Assembly (NCBI GenBank): GCA_002315795.1
Contig: DCIF01000045.1
Location: forward strand, 1-5,620
DNA: 5,620 nucleotides
Source: Bacteroidales bacterium UBA1733
GTDB taxonomy: Bacteria; Bacteroidota; Bacteroidia; Bacteroidales; UBA3663
Direction of reading: 5' to 3'
Positions 4,989 to 5,620 of the stretch are shown here, in pieces; within the stretch, counting starts at the first letter, position 1, and each line of letters begins with the position of its first letter. The position numbers were made by a program, and so were the translations under genes. The notes under the pieces are model-generated. The model was not told where the DNA came from. It made no database searches and worked only from the letters and a program-made list of their open reading frames with translations.

Positions 4989-5620
4989 ATGGCAAAGAGA
5001 GATTATTATGAGGTGTTAGGGCTCCAGAAAGGAGCTTCTGCCGACGAAATAAAGAAGGCTTACCGTAAGCTGGCTGTCAAGTGGCATCCTGATAAATGGA
5101 GCCAGGCCTCAGAGGCAGAGAAGAAGACTGCTGAAGAGAACTTCAAGGAGCTGGCTGAGGCCTATGACGTACTGTCAGACGACAACAAACGTGCTCGTTA
5201 TGACCAGTTCGGTCATGCAGGTATGAATGGCGCGGGCTTTGGCGGTGCTGGCGGAGCCGGTGGCTTTGGAGGTGCTGGCTTCGATCCGATGGATATCTTC
5301 AATGCTTTCTTTGGCGGCGGAGGTGGCCGTGGCAGTCGTACCTATACCTATACTAATATGGGTGGCAACCCCTTTGGCGGAGGTGGTTTCGGTGGCTTTG
5401 AGGATGCTTTCCGTAGTGCTGGCTTTGGTGGCAGGACCGTCAAGGGTCAGGACCTTAACATTACGCTCAAGATCACACTCGACGAGGTGGTCAATGGCGT
5501 AGAGAAGAAGGTGAAGATACGTCACACGGTGGCCGATGGTCAGGGTGGTGTCAAGCAGATTGAGGAAGTTATTCCTGTCAAACTCCCTAAGGGTGTCATG
5601 GAAGGTCAGAAATTCAAGGC
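4989..5620 (+). CDS. dnaJ: DnaJ-type co-chaperone without zinc finger (class B-like; C-terminal part missing)
   Basis: J-domain proteins bring substrates to DnaK and stimulate its ATPase. The first 210 residues are present. The J domain spans 5-73 with the essential HPD at 33-35 (in HPDKW, where HPDKN is commoner) and YDQFGHAG at its end. A long Gly/Phe-rich linker follows (about 74-148). C-terminal domain I starts at [18 protein letters not shown] (153-170). In a class A DnaJ the four CxxCxGxG zinc motifs would be inserted after KVKIRHTV (174-181). Here the frame passes directly to [20 protein letters not shown] (191-210), which matches the segment after the zinc finger. There is no cysteine at all in the 210 residues. 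The frame is intact, so this is not a frameshift. By position after grpE it would be named dnaJ; by domains it resembles class B/CbpA-like proteins. The end lies beyond the window. Confidence 0.9.
   Translation, partial: MAKRDYYEVLGLQKGASADEIKKAYRKLAVKWHPDKWSQASEAEKKTAEENFKELAEAYDVLSDDNKRARYDQFGHAGMNGAGFGGAGGAGGFGGAGFDPMDIFNAFFGGGGGRGSRTYTYTNMGGNPFGGGGFGGFEDAFRSAGFGGRTVKGQDLNITLKITLDEVVNGVEKKVKIRHTVADGQGGVKQIEEVIPVKLPKGVMEGQKFK

Noticed and set aside
5175..5525. Minus-strand open frame of 116 codons opposite dnaJ, rich in Ala, Thr and Ser
   Set aside because: It is a mirror of the Gly/Phe-rich linker of DnaJ, with low complexity and no independent support.
5510..5570. Frameshift or broken gene as the reason for the missing zinc finger in dnaJ
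   Set aside because: The reading frame is continuous and resumes at once in the conserved segment that follows the zinc domain, so a clean in-frame absence fits better.

Overview
The window looks like chromosomal DNA from a member of the Bacteroidales, probably Prevotella or a close relative. The signs are Bacteroidota-type promoter -7 boxes (TAnnTTTG) directly upstream of genes, A/T-rich leaders without clear Shine-Dalgarno sequences, a Na+-pumping nqr operon, and protein sequences of Bacteroidales style. The genus is an inference; no database was searched. I see no mobile element, CRISPR array, tRNA or rRNA.

Layout. On the minus strand, read right to left, are ispE (3348-4244, a kinase of isoprenoid precursor synthesis), an orphan LacI-family regulator (2136-3158) that ends in a good intrinsic terminator, then nqrA (620-1984) and the first 174 codons of nqrB (1-523), which start the Na+-translocating NADH:quinone oxidoreductase operon. 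On the plus strand, divergent from ispE, are grpE (4389-4979) and, 9 bases further on, a dnaJ-type gene (4989 to the window end). Together these form a DnaK co-chaperone operon.

Intergenic regions. The ispE/grpE gap (144 bases) holds a -7 box for ispE and, facing the other way, a textbook sigma-54 -24/-12 promoter for grpE. The ispE/lacI gap (189 bases) holds a strong lacI promoter and a 15-bp perfect inverted repeat. Each arm of that repeat is itself a TTTTG-N2-CAAAA near-palindrome, so it could be a pair of operators or a terminator. The lacI/nqrA gap (151 bases) holds the lacI terminator and a weak candidate nqrA promoter. The nqrA/nqrB gap (96 bases) is largely an array of 7-bp AGTTATT repeats facing a complementary 14-bp tandem repeat.

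Main points of interest. (1) The grpE-dnaJ operon appears to be driven by sigma-54. (2) The DnaJ encoded there has no cysteine in its first 210 residues and runs directly from the first part of C-terminal domain I into the segment that normally follows the zinc finger, so it is a class B-like J-protein in the usual place of a class A DnaJ. (3) For lacI and ispE the longest open frame begins at a TTG that is part of the promoter -7 box, so the downstream ATG starts are used here. There is no clear evidence of an entirely new multi-gene system; the novelty lies in promoter architecture and domain composition.
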